From positions 217,001-281,000 of the forward strand of contig NZ_LR134365.1 in NCBI RefSeq assembly GCF_900637305.1: DNA of 64,000 nt, in the 5' to 3' direction. This document shows, one piece after another, positions 8,596-17,873 of the stretch. Source of the DNA: Cardiobacterium hominis (lineage in GTDB: Bacteria; Pseudomonadota; Gammaproteobacteria; Cardiobacteriales; Cardiobacteriaceae). Made by a program: the position numbers and the translations under genes. Position 1 is the stretch's first letter; the number at the start of each line of letters is the position of its first letter. The notes under the pieces are model-generated. The model was not told the origin of the DNA, ran no database searches, and saw only the letters and a program-made list of their open reading frames with translations.

Positions 8596-11076
8596 TCATG
8601 ATTTTTTGGTTTTTCGCGATTTTGTGGCCGTTGTGGCTGCTGCCGTTTTTTTCGCTTTTGTTGCTTTCGGTTTGCCGGATTTTGCCGCTTTCTTCGGTGC
8701 AGCGGTTTTTGCTGTTTTCTTTTGTGCCGACTGTTCCCGTTTTTCCGCCTTGGTTGGCGGTATGTCGGCCGATTTTTTTCCTGCTGTTTTGACTGTTTTT
8801 TTGTCGGCGGCTTTCGCGGCTTTGCCCGCAATGGCTTTTGCCGCCTTTTTCGCCGGCTTTTTATCTTTGCCGTTTTCTGCCAGCCATTTGCCTTTATGCG
8901 CCAGCAATTCAAAATCGATTTTGCGCTCTTCGATATCCACTTTCGCCACCTGGATTTCCACCGCATCCATCAGGGCAAAGCGGGTACCGCTGCGCTCGCC
9001 ATTTAAGGTAAAGGTTTCGGCGCTGTAGTGGTAATAGTCGTTTGTGAGTGCCGAGACGTGTACCAGGCCATCAATATAGATATCATCCAGCGTGACAAAG
9101 AAACCGAAGTTGGTGATATTGGCAATGCGCCCGGTGAATGTTTCGCCAATGCGATGACTCATAAATTCGCATTTAAGGAAATCCATTGCGTCGCGCGTTG
9201 CTTCGTCGGCACGGCGTTCGGTCATCGAGCAATGTTTGCCTTTTTCTACCATGCTTTCCGCGCTATAGCGGTAATTGTCGCGCGTGCCGCCCTGCAATTG
9301 GTGACGAATGGCGCGATGCACCAATAAATCGGGATAGCGGCGAATGGGCGAAGTGAAATGCGCGTAGTGTTCGAGAGCGAGGCCGAAATGCCCACGGTTC
9401 TCCGGTATGTAAATCGCTTGGCTCATGCTGCGCAATACCATGATTTCTATTTGCGCGAAATCGGGACGGTCGGCGCATTGCGCGAGTAATGCGGAGAATT
9501 GTGCCGGGGTGGCGTTATCCAGCGCGCCCTGCCATTTAATGCCGCGCTTGCCGAGAAAATCAATCAATTTGCCGAGACGTTCGGCGCTGGGATGGTCATG
9601 CACGCGGTAAAGCGCCGGCAATTTGTGGCGACCAATGTATTTGGCGGCGCAGATATTGGCGGCAATCATGCATTCTTCAATCAGGCGATGCGATTCGAGG
9701 CGCGCGCGTGCCTGAATGGTTTCTATCTTGCCTTCGCTGTCGTAAATGAATTCCGGCTCGCTCGCGTGGAAATCTATGACGCTGCGTGCCAGACGCGCCG
9801 CGCGCAAAATACCGTAAACGGTTTTCAAATTATCCAGCGGGCGCTGCAAGGCAGCAAAGGATTCGCGCACCATCTGGTTATCGAGGAATAATATTTCCTC
9901 GACGGTTTCGTAAGTGAGGCGGGCGTGCGAATGAATGACGGCATCGTGAAAGGCGCTGCGTTTGATGCTGCCATCCGGTGCCAGGGTAATTTCGCAGACC
10001 ATCGCCAGGCGATCGACATTGGGATTGAGCGAGCAAAGTCCATTTGATAATTTCTCCGGCAGCATCGGAATGACGCGGTCGGGGAAATAAACGGATGTGC
10101 CGCGATTGTAGGCTTCAATATCGAGCGGGCTATCCGGGCGCACATAATGGGCAACGTCGGCAATGGCGACGTAAAGGCGGTAATTCTCGCCGCGCTTTTC
10201 GGCATAGACGGCATCATCGAAATCACGCGCACTAATGCCGTCAATCGTCACAAAGGGCAAATGGCGCAAATCGAGGCGGCCTTCGTAATCCTGGTCGCGC
10301 AGGGCATCGGGAATTTTCTCGCATTGTTCGCGCACGGCTTCGGGAAATACTGCCGGGATATTGTGGTTTTCAATGGCGATATCTACTTCCATTCCTGCCG
10401 CCATGGCCTCGCCCAATACCGCAACCACTTTGCCAATCGGCTGCTGAAAACGCGAAGGGTAGGCGGTGATTTCGCCAATGACGACTTGCCCCGCCTTGCC
10501 GCCGCCAAGGGCATCTGCCGGAATGATTAAGTGATGGGTCAGGCGGCGGTTATCCGGCAATAATGACCATACGCCCTGTTGTACGGCCAGTTTGCCCACG
10601 ATGCGTTTTTGTGCGCGCTCCAGGATTTCCACCGGCGCGTAATCCTTGCGGCCGCGTTCGTCGGTATCCTTGACGCGGGCGAGGATTTTGTCGCCGTGCA
10701 TCAGTTCTGCCATGTATTTGGGTGGAATGAATCCGTCCGGTTCACCATTTTCCGGGCTGAAAAATCCATAGCCTTCTTGATGCGCCACGACGAATCCGGA
10801 GATTAAATCCATTTTGCGTGCCACGCCGAATCTTCCTTGACGGTTGCACATGAGTTGTCCCGCACCGAGCATGGCTTTCAGGCGGATTTGCAGTTTTTCA
10901 CTTTCTGCCGCGTCCATGTCAAAGGCACGGGCAATTTGTGCGAATGTGAGCAATTTGCCCTGCGCTTCCAGCCAATTCAAAATAAATTCGCGGCTGGGCA
11001 GGGGATTGTCGCCATATTTTTGTTGTTCGCGCGCGAAAAAGGGATCGAGTGTGCGCCATTGTTTAGCGTCTGTCAT
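8596..11076 (-). CDS. rnr: Ribonuclease R
   Basis: Processive 3'-5' exoribonuclease that degrades structured RNA and takes part in rRNA and tmRNA quality control. Order of parts: N-terminal helix-turn-helix (to about 80), cold-shock domains, the RNB catalytic domain with DLRHLPFVTIDGISARDFDDAVYAE (the acidic cluster) and YRVHDHPS, then an S1 domain (GETFTGRIANITNFGFFV) and a Lys/Ala-rich basic tail from about 745 on. I start it at 11076 rather than the upstream Met because AAGGAG sits about eight bases before it and MTDAKQWRTLDPFF is family-like; this gives 826 aa. Its synonymous codon choice is less G+C-rich than that of its neighbours. Confidence 0.95.
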   Translation of the reverse strand: MTDAKQWRTLDPFFAREQQKYGDNPLPSREFILNWLEAQGKLLTFAQIARAFDMDAAESEKLQIRLKAMLGAGQLMCNRQGRFGVARKMDLISGFVVAHQEGYGFFSPENGEPDGFIPPKYMAELMHGDKILARVKDTDERGRKDYAPVEILERAQKRIVGKLAVQQGVWSLLPDNRRLTHHLIIPADALGGGKAGQVVIGEITAYPSRFQQPIGKVVAVLGEAMAAGMEVDIAIENHNIPAVFPEAVREQCEKIPDALRDQDYEGRLDLRHLPFVTIDGISARDFDDAVYAEKRGENYRLYVAIADVAHYVRPDSPLDIEAYNRGTSVYFPDRVIPMLPEKLSNGLCSLNPNVDRLAMVCEITLAPDGSIKRSAFHDAVIHSHARLTYETVEEILFLDNQMVRESFAALQRPLDNLKTVYGILRAARLARSVIDFHASEPEFIYDSEGKIETIQARARLESHRLIEECMIAANICAAKYIGRHKLPALYRVHDHPSAERLGKLIDFLGKRGIKWQGALDNATPAQFSALLAQCADRPDFAQIEIMVLRSMSQAIYIPENRGHFGLALEHYAHFTSPIRRYPDLLVHRAIRHQLQGGTRDNYRYSAESMVEKGKHCSMTERRADEATRDAMDFLKCEFMSHRIGETFTGRIANITNFGFFVTLDDIYIDGLVHVSALTNDYYHYSAETFTLNGERSGTRFALMDAVEIQVAKVDIEERKIDFELLAHKGKWLAENGKDKKPAKKAAKAIAGKAAKAADKKTVKTAGKKSADIPPTKAEKREQSAQKKTAKTAAPKKAAKSGKPKATKAKKTAAATTATKSRKTKKS

Positions 11077-11104
11077 AATAAACTCCTTCAAGTCATGGGG
11101 CGCA

Positions 11105-11815
11105 TCATACGCGACGCGCCCGGATAATTTCAATGATGGCGGGCAATATGGAAATCATGATGATAGCGAGCAAAATAAGCGTCAGGTTTTCTTTGACGAT
11201 TTGTCGCTGTCCGAACCAGAATCCCGCATAGGAAAACAAGGCGACCCAGGCAATGCCGCCGATTATGTTAAAACGGAAAAACCGGCCATAGCGCATATGC
11301 CCCATGCCGGCAACAAACGGGGCAAAGGTACGCACAATGGGAACAAAGCGGGCGAGGATAATGGTTTTGCCGCCGTGTTTGGCATAAAAGGATTCGGTTC
11401 GCTGTAAATGGCTGCGGCGAAAGATGCGTGAATCGGGATTGGCAAAAAGGCGTTCGCCCAGGTATTTGCCCACGGCAAAATTGACGGCATCGCCAATAAT
11501 GGCGGCAATGATGAGCAGCAATGCCATCGCATGAATGTTCATGCTGCCCAGCGCGGCAATGCTGCCGGCGGCAAACAGGAGGGAATCACCGGGCAGGAAT
11601 GGCGTTATTACCAGGCCAGTTTCGCAAAAGATGATGGCAAAGAGAATGGCATAGATCCAGGCGCCGTATTGTGCGCTGAGTTCGCTTAAATGGCGGTCAA
11701 TGTGGAGGATAAAGTTGATGGTGCCATGCAGGGCGCCGCTCATAAATAAGGCGGCGAGGAGGGCGATGAAAATAATGGCTGCAAGGGCAAGCCAAAGGCC
11801 GGTTTTTTTCGTCAT
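11105..11815 (-). CDS. dedA: DedA family inner-membrane protein
   Basis: Polytopic membrane protein of the DedA/VTT (SNARE-associated) family, thought to move phospholipid headgroup carriers such as undecaprenyl phosphate across the membrane and to support proton-motive force. Several hydrophobic segments; the core motifs [19 protein letters not shown] and [18 protein letters not shown]-type (here [20 protein letters not shown]) are present, with the essential acidic and Arg residues. 236 aa is slightly longer than E. coli DedA because of an extra N-terminal segment. It ends 28 bases before rnr. Confidence 0.93.
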   Translation of the reverse strand: MTKKTGLWLALAAIIFIALLAALFMSGALHGTINFILHIDRHLSELSAQYGAWIYAILFAIIFCETGLVITPFLPGDSLLFAAGSIAALGSMNIHAMALLLIIAAIIGDAVNFAVGKYLGERLFANPDSRIFRRSHLQRTESFYAKHGGKTIILARFVPIVRTFAPFVAGMGHMRYGRFFRFNIIGGIAWVALFSYAGFWFGQRQIVKENLTLILLAIIMISILPAIIEIIRARRV

Positions 11816-11854
11816 TTTTTGGGTTTATGGGAAGACACAACGCGCATCATAAAA

Positions 11855-11880
11855 GAAAAAGCGCCGCTTGGCGCTTTTTC
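11855..11880 (-). terminator. Terminator after ilvD-ridA
   Basis: Symmetric hairpin GAAAAAGCGCC-GCTT-GGCGCTTTTTC directly after the ridA stop; T-runs on both strands make it a good rho-independent terminator for the ilvD-ridA unit. Confidence 0.85.
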
Positions 11881-11888
11881 GTCATCCG

Positions 11889-12245
11889 TCAGGTTATGCT
11901 TTTCTGTACGGCCGTCAGCTTGATTTCCACTTTCCAGCCGGGGTGCGCCAATCTCGCTTGAACGCAGGCGCGGGCGGGCGCGCGTCCGGGCGCTGTCCAG
12001 CCGTCCCAAATGCGGTTCATCGCATCGTAATCGCCGAGGTCGGCAAGATAGATAGTCGCTTCGAGGATATGCGCTTTGTCCGAACCGCAACGCGCCAGCA
12101 GGGCGTCAATTTGTGCGAGTACGCTGCGGGTTTGGGCGGCCGCATCGGCGCTAGCATCTTCCGGCACTTGTCCACCGAGGTAGATGATGCCGTTGTGGAT
12201 GGTCGCATCGCTATAGCGCGCTTCGGGGTCAATGTAGGTAATCAT
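11889..12245 (-). CDS. ridA: RidA family enamine/imine deaminase
   Basis: Small (118 aa) YjgF/Rid family protein. These trimers hydrolyse reactive 2-aminoacrylate and related enamines made by PLP enzymes such as threonine dehydratase. The conserved Arg of the active site lies in ARACVQARL, and the family pattern IIYLGGQVPEDASAD...QTRSVLAQIDALL is clear. It begins 26 bases after the ilvD stop and shares its terminator, a sensible pairing because the imines arise in branched-chain amino-acid synthesis. The exact Rid subgroup is uncertain, so the gene symbol is by family. Confidence 0.85.
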   Translation of the reverse strand: MITYIDPEARYSDATIHNGIIYLGGQVPEDASADAAAQTRSVLAQIDALLARCGSDKAHILEATIYLADLGDYDAMNRIWDGWTAPGRAPARACVQARLAHPGWKVEIKLTAVQKSIT

Positions 12246-12271
12246 GGTTGCTCCGGTTACGATGAGGCGCG

Positions 12272-14116
12272 TCAGTCCAGTTTGCTCAAATCGCGCACGG
12301 CGCCACGGTCGGCGCTGGTGGCGAGCAGGGCGTAGGCTTTGAGCGCCGCCGAGACTTTGCGCGTGCGCGGTACGGCAGGTTTCCAGCCTTTGGCGTCCTG
12401 TTCGGCGCGGCGGCGGCTCATTTCTTCGTCGCTGATGTCAAGATGGATGCGCCGCGCCGGGATGTCGATGTGGATGGTGTCGCCGTCGCGCACCAGGCCG
12501 ATTGCGCCGCCTGCCGCGGCTTCCGGCGAGGCGTGGCCGATGGAGAGGCCGGAGGTGCCGCCGGAGAAGCGGCCGTCGGTGAGCAGCGCGCAGGCTTTGC
12601 CCAGCCCCATGGATTTCAGGTAGCTGGTCGGGTAGAGCATTTCTTGCATCCCCGGGCCGCCTCTGGGGCCTTCGTAGCGGATGATGACGACGTCGCCCGC
12701 CTTCACTTTGCGCTTCAGGATGCCTTCGACGGCGGCGTCCTGGCTTTCGTAAACGATGGCGGTGCCGGTGAAGCGGTGGATGCTTTCGTCCACGCCGGCG
12801 GTTTTGACGACGCAGCCATTTTCGGCGATGTTGCCGTAGAGGACGGCAAGGCCGCCTTCCTGCGAGTAGGCGTGTTCGATGGCACGGATGCAGCCGTGTT
12901 CGCGGTCATCATCAACGCTGTCAAAGCGGCAGTTCTGCGAGAAGGCGGTTTGGCTGCGCAGGCCAGCAGGGCCGGCTTTGTAAAATTCGCTGATTTCCGG
13001 CGCGGGGGCATTTTTCAGGTCGTAGCGGTCAATCGCCGTTTGCAGGCTGGGGCTGTGCACGGTCGGCATGTCGGTGCGGATGAGTTTCGCGCGCGCCAGC
13101 TCGGCGAGGATGTTCATGATGCCGCCCGCGCGGTGCACGTCTTCGATGTGGTATTGCGGCGCGTTTGGCGCGACTTTGCACAGCTGCGGGATGCGGCGCG
13201 AGAGGGCGTCGATGTCTTTCATGCTGTAGTCCACGCCCGCTTCTTGCGCGGTGGCGAGCAGGTGGAGGATGGTGTTGGTGGAGCCGCCCATGGCAATGTC
13301 GAGGGTCATCGCATTCTGGAAGGCATCCCAGTTGGCAATGCTGCGCGGCAGGATGCTGGCGTCGCCGTCGCGGTAATAGCGTTCGGTGATGGCGACGATG
13401 GTGCGCGCGCCGTTCAAAAAGAGCTGTTTGCGGTCTGCGTGGGTGGCGAGGGTGGTGCCGTTGCCGGGCAGCGACAGGCCAAGCGCTTCGGTAAGGCAGT
13501 TCATCGAGTTAGCGGTGTACATGCCGGAGCAGGAGCCGCAGGTCGGGCAGGCATTTTTTTCGTAATCATCAACGGTGGCGTCATCCACTTCGGGGTCCAC
13601 GGCGTAAACGATGGCATCGACCAGATCCAGCTTGTGTTTGGCGAGTGCGGTTTTGCCCGCTTCCATCGGCCCGCCGGAGACGAAAACGGCAGGGATGTTG
13701 AGGCGCATCGCCGCCATCAGCATTCCCGGCGTGATTTTGTCGCAGTTGGAGATGCAGATCATCGCGTCGGCACAGTGGGCGTTCACCATGTATTCGACGC
13801 TGTCGGCGATGATGTCGCGGCTGGGCAGCGAGTAGAGCATGCCATCGTGCCCCATGGCGATGCCGTCATCAACGGCAATGGTGTTGAATTCTTTGGCAAT
13901 CGCGCCCGCTGCTTCGATTTCGCGCGCGACCAGTTGCCCCATGTCTTTGAGGTGGACGTGACCGGGGACGAATTGGGTAAAGCTATTGACCACGGCAATG
14001 ATGGGTTTGCCGAAGTCGCTGTCTTTCATGCCGGTCGCCCGCCACAGGGCGCGGGCGCCGGCCATATTCCGTCCGGAGGTAGAGGTGCGGGAACGGTAAG
14101 GGATTGCCAATGCCAT
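12272..14116 (-). CDS. ilvD: Dihydroxy-acid dehydratase
   Basis: Dehydrates 2,3-dihydroxy-isovalerate and -methylvalerate to the keto acids that become valine and isoleucine. The three iron-sulfur cysteines are visible: [10 protein letters not shown] near 123, [20 protein letters not shown] near 190-210; the C-terminal domain contains [23 protein letters not shown] and [15 protein letters not shown]. Length 614 matches the [4Fe-4S] enterobacterial type. ridA follows in the same unit. No leader peptide or attenuator was seen upstream, where a weak hairpin of the preceding gene is found. Confidence 0.97.
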   Translation of the reverse strand: MALAIPYRSRTSTSGRNMAGARALWRATGMKDSDFGKPIIAVVNSFTQFVPGHVHLKDMGQLVAREIEAAGAIAKEFNTIAVDDGIAMGHDGMLYSLPSRDIIADSVEYMVNAHCADAMICISNCDKITPGMLMAAMRLNIPAVFVSGGPMEAGKTALAKHKLDLVDAIVYAVDPEVDDATVDDYEKNACPTCGSCSGMYTANSMNCLTEALGLSLPGNGTTLATHADRKQLFLNGARTIVAITERYYRDGDASILPRSIANWDAFQNAMTLDIAMGGSTNTILHLLATAQEAGVDYSMKDIDALSRRIPQLCKVAPNAPQYHIEDVHRAGGIMNILAELARAKLIRTDMPTVHSPSLQTAIDRYDLKNAPAPEISEFYKAGPAGLRSQTAFSQNCRFDSVDDDREHGCIRAIEHAYSQEGGLAVLYGNIAENGCVVKTAGVDESIHRFTGTAIVYESQDAAVEGILKRKVKAGDVVIIRYEGPRGGPGMQEMLYPTSYLKSMGLGKACALLTDGRFSGGTSGLSIGHASPEAAAGGAIGLVRDGDTIHIDIPARRIHLDISDEEMSRRRAEQDAKGWKPAVPRTRKVSAALKAYALLATSADRGAVRDLSKLD

Positions 14117-14187
14117 GATGTTTTCCTGTTGTTGTTAAAGACGAAAAAGCCGACCGCGGGCGGCCGACCTAGAAGGGTTGCAAGGCG

Positions 14188-14796
14188 TCAGAGCGTGCCG
14201 CTGAGATTATGCGCCGAAGGGTCGTTGGAAATCTCGAACATGGTGACGACTTCTTTCACGCCGGTCACGCGGCTGGCAACACTGGCGGCCGCTTCCGCTT
14301 CTTCGCGGCTGACGATACCGAGCAGGTAGGTGTAGCCGTGCTCGGTGACAACTTTCACCCGCGTCGGATCAAAGCCGGGCAGCTTGATATCCAGCAGCGC
14401 GGTTTTAACTTTCGCGGTCTGTTTGGAATCGTAAGCGCGCTCCATAAAAGTACTGCGGCGACCGATAACCAGCTGGTTCTCGACCCGTTTGACGCCAGGG
14501 ACGGATTTCGCCATGGCGGTGATTTGCTGGCGGATGTTGTCGTCAAACGCCTCGCCGGTGAGCAAGACCATGCCGTTGTAACCGGTCACGCTGACGTTGC
14601 TGTTATCGGCGAGCAGTTTATTGCTGGCGATGGTGCCTTTTACTTTGACTTCCAGCGTATTGTCGTCAATCAGCGTCCCGGTTGAACGGCGGTCGTGCGC
14701 AACACCAACGCCTGCTGTCGCCGCACCTCCCAACAAGAGCGGAGCACAGCCCTGTAACAGTAAAGTCGCGATAAGTAGTGAAAGAATTTTTTTCAT
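14188..14796 (-). CDS. dolP: Outer-membrane lipoprotein with two BON domains (DolP/YraP-like)
   Basis: Lipoprotein of the DolP type, which in enterobacteria binds anionic phospholipid at division sites and supports outer-membrane integrity. A signal peptide with lipobox LLLQGC (Cys at about 17) starts at 14796; a longer upstream reading frame would push this signal inside and is rejected. Two BON domains follow: about 45-112 (DDNTLEVKVKG...VENQLVIG) and about 125-195 (KVKTALLDIKLPGFDPTRVKVVTEHGYTYLLG in parts). The paired RSTGTLIDD and ASRVTGVKEVVTMFE match the family. 202 aa. Monocistronic as far as can be seen. Confidence 0.88.
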   Translation of the reverse strand: MKKILSLLIATLLLQGCAPLLLGGAATAGVGVAHDRRSTGTLIDDNTLEVKVKGTIASNKLLADNSNVSVTGYNGMVLLTGEAFDDNIRQQITAMAKSVPGVKRVENQLVIGRRSTFMERAYDSKQTAKVKTALLDIKLPGFDPTRVKVVTEHGYTYLLGIVSREEAEAAASVASRVTGVKEVVTMFEISNDPSAHNLSGTL

Positions 14797-14862
14797 AAAC
14801 CAGCAAATATCCGCTTTTGATTCAAGATGCCGCATTATATAGCGCCCTCCGCCCATATGCCA

Positions 14863-14975
14863 TATAGCAATCGCTGTAAAGCCCTGTTCGGCGTTGCGTC
14901 GCCTCACCATACAACAGCGTACTGTCTTCGCTCAGTCCCTTGATACAGAACAGAACTTAGCATGTATTACTATAG
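14863..14975. repeat. MITE-like 113-bp repeat with TATAG ends
   Basis: Begins TATAGCAATC and ends GTATTACTATA, so the ends are imperfect inverted repeats (TATAG[C/T]AAT[C/A]C). The inside has CGGCGTTGCGTCGCCTC. The first 52 bp are repeated, decayed, at 33850-33901. From memory it resembles the roughly 105-bp TATAG...CTATA repeats common in Neisseriaceae. It fills much of the dolP-porin gap. Confidence 0.6.
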
Positions 14976-15020
14976 CGTCCCACAGAAACCCTTTTCTTCT
15001 GCGTGAGATAGCCAAAATAA

Positions 15021-15046
15021 AAAAGCGAGCCTTGCGGCTCGCTTTT
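15021..15046 (-). terminator. Terminator of the porin gene
   Basis: AAAAGCGAGC-CTTGCG-GCTCGCTTTT, a perfect 10-bp stem with T-run on the minus strand, 16 bases after the porin stop. Confidence 0.9.
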
Positions 15047-15062
15047 AAGCGGACAATACCGA

Positions 15063-15989
15063 TTAGAAGTCGTGGCGAACACCAACAACCACTTTGTAGT
15101 TTTCGTCAACGCCTTTAGCACGCGGATCGTAGTAAGCGCCTTCAACCCAAGTGTAGGTACGTTCGCTCAGGTTGTATTGGTAACCCAAAGCGTATTCGAA
15201 CCAGTCGTTCTTGCCTTTGTTGTCGTCGTAACCAAAGCCAGCGCGGAAGGTGTTGTTACCGAGGTAGTATTCACCAGCCAAGTTGTAGTAGCTGTCAGCC
15301 TTGTCTTGTTTTTCGTAACCAAAGCCAACTTTGAAGGTGTCGTTCTTGTAGCCGACTGAACCGCCGTAGTATTTGTCGGTTTTACGGCCAGCGTCACGAG
15401 ATTGGTAAGCACCACCAGCGAAGATACCGTTGGCATCGTAGAATGCAGCGGCTTCCCATGCATCAATGCCTCTGGAGTCAGAAGTGGTGATAACGCTGTT
15501 ATCGCCATCCAGAACCATTGAAGCGCCGAGCTTGAAGCCAGACATATCCGGGCTGACGTAGCTGATAACTTTGCTCAGACGGTTCGGACCGTGGTGGAAT
15601 TCACCAAAGTAAACGTCTTGGAAGTTATCGTTGAAGCTGGTAGCTTGTTTGAACAGGGTGTCTTGACGCCCCAGAGTCAGGGTACCGAAGTCACCGCGCA
15701 GACCGAGGTAAGCATAACGGGTACCTTCTTTGCCGCTCAGACCATTGTCATAAGCGTTGAATTCAAAGCGGTAGAATGCTTGCAGACCGCTGCTCAGGTC
15801 TTCAGTGCCACGGATGCCGAAACGGGCAACGCTACGGTCCAGATCCCAATTGTTTTTCTTGTCGCCATTAAATTTTTTGGCAACAACAACGGAGTGAGCC
15901 ATTGAACCATAAAGGGTAGTAGTGTTTTCTGCTTGTGCAACGCCAACCACAGCGGCCAGAACGCCCAAAGCAATCAGTGATTTTTTCAT
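15063..15989 (-). CDS. Trimeric general porin (Gram-negative porin family)
   Basis: Outer-membrane beta-barrel for passive uptake of small solutes. The signal peptide MKKSLIALGVLAAVVGVAQA is cleaved before ENTTTLYGSMAHSV, a typical first strand. Repeated aromatic/Gly strands (DRSVARFGIRGTEDLSSGLQAFYRFEF; LGLRGDFGTLTLGRQDTLF) match the Neisserial/proteobacterial Porin_4 family, and the chain ends in Phe (VVVGVRHDF), the signal for BAM insertion. 308 mature-plus-signal residues is short but usual. A strong promoter lies upstream and a strong terminator downstream, as expected for an abundant protein. Codons are biased to highly expressed types. Confidence 0.93.
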   Translation of the reverse strand: MKKSLIALGVLAAVVGVAQAENTTTLYGSMAHSVVVAKKFNGDKKNNWDLDRSVARFGIRGTEDLSSGLQAFYRFEFNAYDNGLSGKEGTRYAYLGLRGDFGTLTLGRQDTLFKQATSFNDNFQDVYFGEFHHGPNRLSKVISYVSPDMSGFKLGASMVLDGDNSVITTSDSRGIDAWEAAAFYDANGIFAGGAYQSRDAGRKTDKYYGGSVGYKNDTFKVGFGYEKQDKADSYYNLAGEYYLGNNTFRAGFGYDDNKGKNDWFEYALGYQYNLSERTYTWVEGAYYDPRAKGVDENYKVVVGVRHDF

Positions 15990-16045
15990 GATAGTCTCCT
16001 AGCAATAGCTAAATTCAATTTCGCGGATCGCCTAATCCGGGGTCA

Positions 16046-16074
16046 ATAATACTGGCTTTTTTGTGGCCGTGCAA
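16046..16074 (-). promoter_or_regulatory. Sigma-70 promoter of the porin gene
   Basis: On the minus strand TTGCAC (16069-16074) and TATTAT (16046-16051) are 17 bases apart, about 57 bases before the porin start. Very near consensus. Confidence 0.8.
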
Positions 16075-16211
16075 CCATTTTGTTGCATAGAACCAACAAC
16101 GTTTTTTTTGTTGTTATTTTACAACTCGCTATCTGTCTGCGCGCGCAGCCCCAGTGCGATATTGTCAAAATCTTTTTTGCTTTTGCGATGATACGGGATT
16201 TTTCTGGTGCG

Positions 16212-16586
16212 CTATCGCGCTGCCTCGCACCAGACAAAGGCGACGGCGTAGTCGTGTTCGTCGCTCAGGCTCAGATGGATTTGCGCGATGTGGCGCGCGG
16301 TTTGCATCGTTTGTACGACAATGGTCGGCGCGAAGGCGGGAGCGCCGAGGGCGTTCTTGCTCAGGCAGATGGCGGGCATGACCAGTGGCGCACGCAATCC
16401 TGTTCCAAAGGCTTTGCCGAGTGCTTCTTTTGCCGCCCAGCGCAGCGCAAGGTAGCGCACCGGATCTTTTTGCGCGGGCAGTTGTGCCAGTTCGTCAGGG
16501 TGCAAAATTTTTTCGGCGAGGCGTTGGCCGTGTTTTTGGTAAAGCGTGGCAATGCGGCGTTTGTCGATGATGTCGGTTCCGATCAT
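16212..16586 (-). CDS. acpS: Holo-[acyl-carrier-protein] synthase
   Basis: Transfers 4'-phosphopantetheine from CoA to acyl carrier protein. GTDIID at the N-terminus (Mg2+ Asp) and RWAAKEALGKAFGTGL near 49-64 (catalytic Glu/Lys) are the family motifs; HLSLSDEHDYAVAFV closes the fold. 124 aa is usual. The start lacks a recognisable Shine-Dalgarno and the protein lacks the two or three residues normally before GTD, so the true start may be unusual. It sits alone, separated from lysC by a terminator, rather than next to pdxJ as in E. coli. Confidence 0.9.
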   Translation of the reverse strand: MIGTDIIDKRRIATLYQKHGQRLAEKILHPDELAQLPAQKDPVRYLALRWAAKEALGKAFGTGLRAPLVMPAICLSKNALGAPAFAPTIVVQTMQTARHIAQIHLSLSDEHDYAVAFVWCEAAR

Positions 16587-16604
16587 TTTTGTGATGTGGA
16601 TGTG

Positions 16605-16630
16605 AAAAAAGCGGGACTTGCCCGCTTTTT
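16605..16630 (-). terminator. Terminator of the recA-recX-alaS-lysC unit
   Basis: AAAAAGCGGG-ACTTG-CCCGCTTTTT hairpin 16 bases after the lysC stop; T-run on the minus strand. Confidence 0.88.
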
Positions 16631-16645
16631 GGTATTGCTGGCACT

Positions 16646-17863
16646 TCAGGCTTTATCCAACCCGAATGCTTCGTGCAGGGCACGCACGGCGAGTTCGAGG
16701 TATTTTTCGTCTATGCCCACGGAGATTTTGATTTCCGAGGTGCTGATGATGTGGATGTTGATGCCTTCTTTGGCAAGTGCCTGGAACATGGTGCTGGCGA
16801 CCGCCGCGTGCGAGCGCATGCCGACGCCGACGATGGAGACTTTGGCGATGTTTGAGCCGTGGATGACGACGCCGGTTTCCGGCGGGAAGGTTTTGCGCAG
16901 AATTTCGACGGTTGTGTCGTAGTCGCCGCGCGGCACGGTGAAGGTGAAGTCGTTTTTGCCGTCAATGCCGATGTTCTGGATGATCATGTCCACGTTGATA
17001 TTGGCCGCGCCAACGGGGGCGAGGATTTGGTAGGCGATGCCCGGCTGGTCGGGGACGTCCACGACGTTGACTTGGGCTTCGTCGCGACTGAATGCGATTC
17101 CGGTGATGATGGCTGATTCCACAGGGTTCTCCTCTTCGAGACTGATCAGGGTGCCTTCGCCGTCCTCGAAGCTAGAGAGGACGCGAAGCGGGACTTTGTA
17201 TTTGCCGGCAAATTCGACCGAGCGGATTTGCAGTACTTTCGAGCCGAGGCTGGCCATTTCCAGCATTTCTTCGAAGGTGATGCGGTCGAGTTTGCGCGCT
17301 TTGGGTTCGACACGCGGGTCGGTGGTATAGACGCCATCGACGTCGGTGTAAATCTGGCATTCGTCGGCGTGCAGGGCGGCGGCAAGGGCGACGGCGGTGG
17401 TATCGGAGCCGCCACGGCCGAGGGTGGTGATGTTGCCGTGTTCGTCCACGCCCTGAAATCCGGCGACGATGACGATTTTGCCTGCATCCAGATCGCGGCG
17501 GATGTTGTCGCTGTCGATGCCTTTGATGCGCGCTTTCATGAAGGCGCTGTCGGTGAGGATTTTTACCTGGCCGCCGGTGTAAGACACCGCCGGTACGCCG
17601 CGTTTTTCGATGGCGATGGCGAGCAGGGCGATGCTGACTTGTTCGCCGGTGGACATCAGCACGTCCATTTCGCGCGGGCTGGGACGCTTGTGGATGTCGT
17701 GCGCGAGTGCGATGAGGCGGTTGGTTTCGCCGCTCATCGCCGAGACGGTGACGATGATGTCGTTCCCCGCTTTTTGTGCGGCGATGCATTTTTCGGCGAC
17801 GTTTTCGATGCGCTCCACCGAGCCCATCGAGGTGCCGCCGTATTTTTGTACGATCAATGCCAT
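16646..17863 (-). CDS. lysC: Aspartate kinase
   Basis: Phosphorylates aspartate, the first step to lysine, threonine and methionine. The start is placed at 17863 because GAGGAG precedes it and MALIVQKYGGTSMGSVERI is the classic N-terminus; the frame upstream is alaS sequence read out of frame. Kinase domain to about 250 (VSAMSGETNRLI; GRGGSDTTAVALAAAL), then two ACT domains (VVDVPDQPGIAYQIL; VSIVGVGMRSHAAVASTMFQAL). 405 aa fits the single-function type. It starts 10 bases after the alaS stop, the order also found in pseudomonads. No lysine riboswitch is present. Confidence 0.95.
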   Translation of the reverse strand: MALIVQKYGGTSMGSVERIENVAEKCIAAQKAGNDIIVTVSAMSGETNRLIALAHDIHKRPSPREMDVLMSTGEQVSIALLAIAIEKRGVPAVSYTGGQVKILTDSAFMKARIKGIDSDNIRRDLDAGKIVIVAGFQGVDEHGNITTLGRGGSDTTAVALAAALHADECQIYTDVDGVYTTDPRVEPKARKLDRITFEEMLEMASLGSKVLQIRSVEFAGKYKVPLRVLSSFEDGEGTLISLEEENPVESAIITGIAFSRDEAQVNVVDVPDQPGIAYQILAPVGAANINVDMIIQNIGIDGKNDFTFTVPRGDYDTTVEILRKTFPPETGVVIHGSNIAKVSIVGVGMRSHAAVASTMFQALAKEGINIHIISTSEIKISVGIDEKYLELAVRALHEAFGLDKA

Positions 17864-17873
17864 GTAATGCTCC

